In this document: piece by piece, positions 6,959 through 9,356 of the stretch
Layout: every line of letters begins with the position of its first letter
Numbering within the stretch: position 1 is the stretch's first letter
Origin: Candidatus Nanopelagicales bacterium
GTDB taxonomy: Bacteria; Actinomycetota; Actinomycetes; Nanopelagicales; Nanopelagicaceae
Reading direction: 5' to 3'
Assembly: GCA_030832365.1 (NCBI GenBank)
Contig: JAURJF010000035.1
Span: 1-9,356 of the forward strand
Length of the DNA stretch: 9,356 nt
Made by a program: the position numbers and the translations under genes
The notes under the pieces: model-generated
The model's input: the letters and a program-made list of their open reading frames with translations, nothing else
Databases searched by the model: none
What the model was told of the DNA's origin: nothing

Positions 6959-8206
6959 CTAGTTCAGCAGTTTTGTGATCTCCGCAGATGCATCTTCAGC
7001 TGCTTGCGCAACTGTCTTCTTTCCTGTTGCGATATCAGAGAGCATGGTTTGTAGAACGTTTGCGTTCTCAACATTTACCCACTTCTCTGCTGCAGGAACG
7101 AACCAGGTTGAAGTAGCACCCTTAGCAACCTGAGCATTTCCACCCTTGACTAGAGTCAACATGCTGGTGTTGTTTGGAAGATTGCCAGCCTTGACAATCT
7201 CACGCATTGCTTGGCCGGAGGTGAATGACTTGATCCAATAGACACCCCAGTCAGGATTTTTTGCCTTTGCTGGGACGCCAAGATTTGATCCACCAAGGAA
7301 TGCTGGCATGTATTCACCAGCGCGAATTGAAGGCATTGGGAAGAAAGCGCCCTTTTGAGGAGCAATACAGCATGTTTCCCATCCATTTGAGTAGCTCATC
7401 GCAACGTTTCCGCCTGCGAAGACCTCCCATTGACCACCCTCATCGCCAGACTTGTCGGCTTTGGAGTACTTATCAACAATATTTTTCCAGCGAGTTAAGC
7501 CTTCAACAGAAGCAGCTGAATCTAGTGAGCCTTTCCACTTTCCAGCTTCTTGGACTGCAATTGCGCCCTTTGAGTCATAGACAAAGCCCATTGCTGCATA
7601 CCAATACTTACCTGGCATATAGACAGCAGAGAACTTGGAATTGGAAGCATTTGCTGCCATTAACTTATCTGCAGCTGCAGTAAATTGCTCATAAGTTCTT
7701 GGAGCTTTGATTTTTAGTGAAGTAAATAGATCAGTGCGATACATAACTGCTCGCGACCCAGCATAGTAAGGGACCGCATAGAGCTTGTTGTTATAGCTTC
7801 CAGCCTCTTCTAGGCCTTTGAGCCAGTTAGTGCTGTATGCAAATCGACTCTTTGAGCTACTTATATCCTTAAGAGCACCAGCTGCTGAATACTTGAGAAC
7901 TTGAGTGTTACCAAACTCAAATACATCTGGTGTATTGCCAGCAACAAGGGCTGCATCGAGTTTCTTGAGTGAATCTCCCCAAGTCTGATATTGGATATCA
8001 ACCTTTACATTTGGGTACTTTGAATTAAACATCTTATTTGCACGATCAACTGCTGCGGGCCAAGACTTCGCATCTCCTTGAATCCAGACAGTTACCGTGC
8101 CACTATCTTTCCGTGCAGCACTTGATGTGCTCGCGCCAAGAAATAGCGAGCTGATAAGTGCCATCGAAGAAATTACGGCGATAACTTTTTTGCGCGTAAT
8201 GCGCAT
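6959..8206 (-). CDS. Extracellular sugar-binding protein of CUT1 ABC importer (DasA-like)
   Basis: It captures the sugar outside the cell and hands it to the two permeases. The product is 415 residues. A Sec signal peptide is clear: basic MRITRKK, hydrophobic core to about G24, and a likely cut after A30 (SSA). The mature part shows the solute-binding family 1 pattern TVTVWIQGD (38-45 region), a WGDSLKKLDAALVAGNTPDVFEFGN block near 80-105 and GNVAMSYSNGWE near 265. ATG 8206 was chosen over the longer TTG 8245 reading because AGGAGG lies 6 nt upstream of it and the signal peptide starts there. There is no lipobox Cys; Ser26 occupies that place (LFLGAS). The phrase 'DVFEFGNTQ' resembles DasA-type proteins, and the synteny with a GntR regulator and GH3 enzyme points to N,N'-diacetylchitobiose or a related GlcNAc disaccharide; the exact ligand cannot be read from sequence. 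Confidence 0.93.
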   Translation of the reverse strand: MRITRKKVIAVISSMALISSLFLGASTSSAARKDSGTVTVWIQGDAKSWPAAVDRANKMFNSKYPNVKVDIQYQTWGDSLKKLDAALVAGNTPDVFEFGNTQVLKYSAAGALKDISSSKSRFAYSTNWLKGLEEAGSYNNKLYAVPYYAGSRAVMYRTDLFTSLKIKAPRTYEQFTAAADKLMAANASNSKFSAVYMPGKYWYAAMGFVYDSKGAIAVQEAGKWKGSLDSAASVEGLTRWKNIVDKYSKADKSGDEGGQWEVFAGGNVAMSYSNGWETCCIAPQKGAFFPMPSIRAGEYMPAFLGGSNLGVPAKAKNPDWGVYWIKSFTSGQAMREIVKAGNLPNNTSMLTLVKGGNAQVAKGATSTWFVPAAEKWVNVENANVLQTMLSDIATGKKTVAQAAEDASAEITKLLN

Positions 8207-8212
8207 GAGGGA

Positions 8213-8234
8213 CCTCCTATTAGAGCTACCTCCT
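8213..8234 (-). promoter_or_regulatory. Tandem Shine-Dalgarno sequences before the binding-protein gene
   Basis: On the minus strand a perfect AGGAGG (8218-8213) sits 6 nt from the ATG at 8206 and decides the start. A second AGGAGG (8234-8229) lies 16 nt further upstream with no start codon at a usable distance. It may act as a ribosome standby site for a highly translated gene, which is inference. Confidence 0.75.
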
Positions 8235-8259
8235 GGGAAATCCAAGAGGTCTTAGTAGG

Positions 8260-8273
8260 TTGGTCTAGTCCAA
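8260..8273. promoter_or_regulatory. DasR-like (dre-type) operator
   Basis: TTGGTCTAGTCCAA is a near-perfect inverted repeat. Its core TGGTCTAGTCCA differs at one base from TGGTCTAGACCA, the centre of the Streptomyces DasR element ACTGGTCTAGACCACT as I recall it. It lies in the divergent region between the binding-protein gene and a GntR/HutC-family regulator gene, 53 nt upstream of the binding-protein ATG. The parsimonious reading is that the adjacent regulator binds here to control both directions, released by an amino-sugar phosphate. Confidence 0.75.
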
Positions 8274-8284
8274 TTTTGGAGAAA

Positions 8285-8294
8285 ATGCTAGTAT
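8285..8294. promoter_or_regulatory. Overlapping divergent -10 boxes (candidate)
   Basis: ATGCTAGTAT reads as an extended -10 (TG-C-TAGTAT, 8289-8294) on the plus strand toward the regulator, and as TAGCAT (8290-8285) on the minus strand toward the binding-protein gene. Both fit the actinobacterial TANNNT pattern. The operator would then overlap the -35 area of the regulator promoter and lie just past the start point of the transporter promoter. No strong -35 is visible on either strand, so this is tentative. Confidence 0.35.
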
Positions 8295-8335
8295 CTGGCA
8301 GGTTTTTCTTGCGATTGTTATGGAATCGGTATCTC

Positions 8336-8353
8336 CTCCCCTAAAAAGGGGAG
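8336..8353 (+). promoter_or_regulatory. Leader hairpin covering the regulator's Shine-Dalgarno
   Basis: CTCCCC (8336-8341) pairs exactly with GGGGAG (8348-8353) across a TAAAAA loop. GGGGAG is the best ribosome-binding sequence for the GTG start at 8363 (9 nt away), so the stem could limit translation of the regulator. No T-run follows, so it is not a terminator. Confidence 0.45.
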
Positions 8354-8362
8354 AAAAAGGGG

Positions 8363-9076
8363 GTGGGGGCTTTGGCCAAGGAGGAGTTCCTCAAACCTGT
8401 TCGCATCTCAGAATTGATTCGTGCGGACCTTTCAGAGCTTGCGATCCACGAGGTGATTCCCACAGAGAGACAGATGGCTGAACACTTTGGTGTCTCCCGG
8501 GTAACTATCCAAAAAGCACTGAAAATCCTGGAGCGCTCTGGTTTTATCTATCGTAGACAAGGTTCTGGAACGTTTGTAGCACCTCCGCGCGATACTCATC
8601 ACCATAGCCTTAGATCTTTTAGCGAAGAACTTACTTTAAAGGGAATTGAGTATAAGACCGCTGTGTTAGATGTCAGGTTGATTGAAAGTTCTGAATTGAT
8701 AGATGCAACCTGGGCAAGGATTAGTGAACCCTCATATCGAATTGAAAGAGTCCGAACAAACAAAAAGGTGGCTCTTTCTTGGGAAGTTTCATATGTGAAA
8801 GCACGATTTGCTCCTGGCCTTGATAAGAAACCTCTCTCAGGATCTTTATACAAACTTCTCTCAGAGAATTATGGACAGGTTGTAGAGAGCGCTGATGAAG
8901 AAATTTCATCTCTACTTGTTGAAGATGAAATTTCTACGAAATTGTCTGTATTAGCAGGAACCCCAGCAATTGAAATTCAACGAAGAGCATTCAATAAACG
9001 AGGTGACTGCCTAGAGATAGCAAGAGCAATACGACCCAGTGGTAGAGAGTTTCTAAAATATAGCGTTAGACGCTAA
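8363..9076 (+). CDS. GntR-family transcriptional regulator, HutC/UTRA subfamily (DasR/NagR-like)
   Basis: This 237-residue repressor-type protein has an N-terminal winged helix-turn-helix (about 11-74), with the GntR signature PTERQMAEHFGVSRVTIQKAL (33-53) and the wing RRQGSGTFV (64-72). A linker leads to a UTRA effector-binding domain (about 80-235) containing SLRSFSEEL, the SWEVSYV strand, SGSLYKLL and a closing FLKYSVRR. UTRA proteins of this group bind sugar phosphates; DasR and NagR sense GlcN-6-P or GlcNAc-6-P. No ATG is available at the N-terminus; GTG 8363 has GGGGAG 9 nt upstream and is preferred over TTG 8372, with an in-frame stop at 8342-8344 limiting the choices. It is divergent from the sugar transporter operon across 156 bp holding a dre-like operator, so it most likely controls that operon and itself. 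Family is firm; effector and regulon are inferred. Confidence 0.92.
   Translation: MGALAKEEFLKPVRISELIRADLSELAIHEVIPTERQMAEHFGVSRVTIQKALKILERSGFIYRRQGSGTFVAPPRDTHHHSLRSFSEELTLKGIEYKTAVLDVRLIESSELIDATWARISEPSYRIERVRTNKKVALSWEVSYVKARFAPGLDKKPLSGSLYKLLSENYGQVVESADEEISSLLVEDEISTKLSVLAGTPAIEIQRRAFNKRGDCLEIARAIRPSGREFLKYSVRR
8899..8935. repeat. Perfect 13-bp inverted repeat inside the regulator gene
   Basis: AGAAATTTCATCT (8899-8911) and AGATGAAATTTCT (8923-8935) are exact reverse complements separated by 11 bases. Each arm also contains the palindrome GAAATTTC. They lie in the UTRA-domain coding sequence, where they encode the similar peptides DEEIS and EDEIS. The function, if any, is unknown. 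Confidence 0.8.
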
Positions 9077-9093
9077 AGAATATTTCTTAAAAC

Positions 9094-9356
9094 CTAATTT
9101 GCTGCTGCTCTATTAATTCGATCACGAATTGCAACTGCAAGGCCTTGACCTGTCGGTGGAATTATTCTTACCTTCTCCAAATTCTGACTATCTGACATGC
9201 GAAGAGCTGAATAAAGCACCCGCGCATACTCTTCAATACTTTTCGGCTCTGCCAAGCGAATAACACCCTCTGGGGTTGCTATTTCACTCATTGCAATCAA
9301 ACCCTCACCACTTTGGATTTCACCGCCAATAATGACTTTTGCCCTTGGTGCATAGT
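9094..9356 (-). CDS. L-threonylcarbamoyladenylate synthase (Sua5/TsaC type), C-terminal fragment cut by window edge
   Basis: The frame is open from the right edge to a TAG at 9094-9096, giving 87 residues of the C-terminal end. It begins YAPRAKV, matching the (H)YAPRA segment that follows the YrdC domain in Sua5 proteins. It ends with ARVLYSALR (the helix of the Sua5 accessory domain) and a GLAVAIRDRINRAA tail, typical of the family's extreme C-terminus. The protein makes threonylcarbamoyl-AMP for the t6A37 tRNA modification, an essential housekeeping role unrelated to the sugar genes. The catalytic YrdC domain is outside the window. An apparent start at 9300 is an internal Leu codon (TTG), not the true start. 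It converges on the regulator gene with a 17-bp gap lacking a convincing terminator. Confidence 0.8.
   Translation of the reverse strand, partial: YAPRAKVIIGGEIQSGEGLIAMSEIATPEGVIRLAEPKSIEEYARVLYSALRMSDSQNLEKVRIIPPTGQGLAVAIRDRINRAAAN

Noticed and set aside
7261..7683. Plus-strand 140-residue reading frame inside the binding-protein gene
   Set aside because: It is antisense to a well-supported gene, has low-complexity Gln/Leu-rich composition and no recognisable domain or ribosome-binding site.
8207..8245. Longer binding-protein reading from TTG 8245
   Set aside because: No Shine-Dalgarno precedes it, it would place 13 residues ahead of the signal peptide, and it would translate the strong AGGAGG that serves ATG 8206.
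8336..8358. Leader hairpin as an intrinsic terminator
   Set aside because: It is followed by A and G runs on the plus strand, and no T-run follows on the minus strand.
9076..9088. AT-rich inverted repeat AAGAA-TAT-TTCTT between the regulator and the Sua5-like gene as a bidirectional terminator
   Set aside because: The stem is 5 bp with one G-C pair and a 3-base loop, with no proper T-run; too weak to call.
9094..9300. Independent 68-residue small gene
   Set aside because: The same frame continues open to the window edge with YAPRAKV, a Sua5 family segment, so this is only the tail of a longer gene.

Overview
The window looks like chromosomal DNA from a streamlined, AT-rich actinobacterium. 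The xylose isomerase reads like the short actinobacterial class I enzyme. The binding-protein transporter lacks its own ATPase, as in actinobacterial CUT1 systems that share one ATPase. The genes are packed with almost no spacers. These traits fit the low-GC freshwater Actinobacteria (acI / Nanopelagicales type), but that placement is inference; no rRNA or other marker is present.

Layout. (1) Positions 1-1123, minus strand: a two-gene unit of a type II mannose-6-phosphate-isomerase-like cupin followed by a SIS-domain protein resembling NagB-II glucosamine-6-phosphate deaminases, cut by the left edge. (2) Positions 1166-3708, plus strand: xylA and xylB, divergent from the cupin across only 42 bp. 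That gap holds a plausible -10 box facing each way, each exactly 6 nt from its start codon, so both mRNAs may be leaderless. (3) Positions 3689-8206, minus strand: binding protein, two permeases and a GH3 beta-N-acetylhexosaminidase, convergent on xylB with a 20-bp overlap of coding ends. (4) Positions 8207-8362: a divergent control region with a near-perfect DasR-type operator. (5) Positions 8363-9076, plus strand: a GntR/HutC-family regulator. (6) Positions 9094-9356, minus strand: the C-terminal end of a Sua5/TsaC-type tRNA threonylcarbamoyladenylate synthase, cut by the right edge.

Gene order and operator in regions 3-5 match the Streptomyces dasR-dasABCD cluster. In that system DasR is a GntR regulator responding to glucosamine-6-phosphate, DasABC imports N,N'-diacetylchitobiose, and DasD is an intracellular beta-N-acetylglucosaminidase. 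The likely job here is uptake of GlcNAc-containing disaccharides, cytoplasmic cleavage to GlcNAc, and, through the SIS protein, entry of GlcN-6-P into glycolysis. GlcNAc kinase, GlcNAc-6-P deacetylase and the transporter ATPase are not in the window. The xylA-xylB pair sits between the two halves and makes the region a small sugar-catabolism island.

Points of most interest: the DasR-like operator between overlapping divergent -10 boxes; a strong hairpin between the binding-protein and permease genes; a binding protein whose lipobox-like site has Ser where Cys is expected; the back-to-back leaderless-type promoters at xylA/cupin; and a possible SD-sequestering hairpin ahead of the regulator. 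No insertion sequence, CRISPR, tRNA or rRNA was seen. No stretch over 300 bases lacks a gene.
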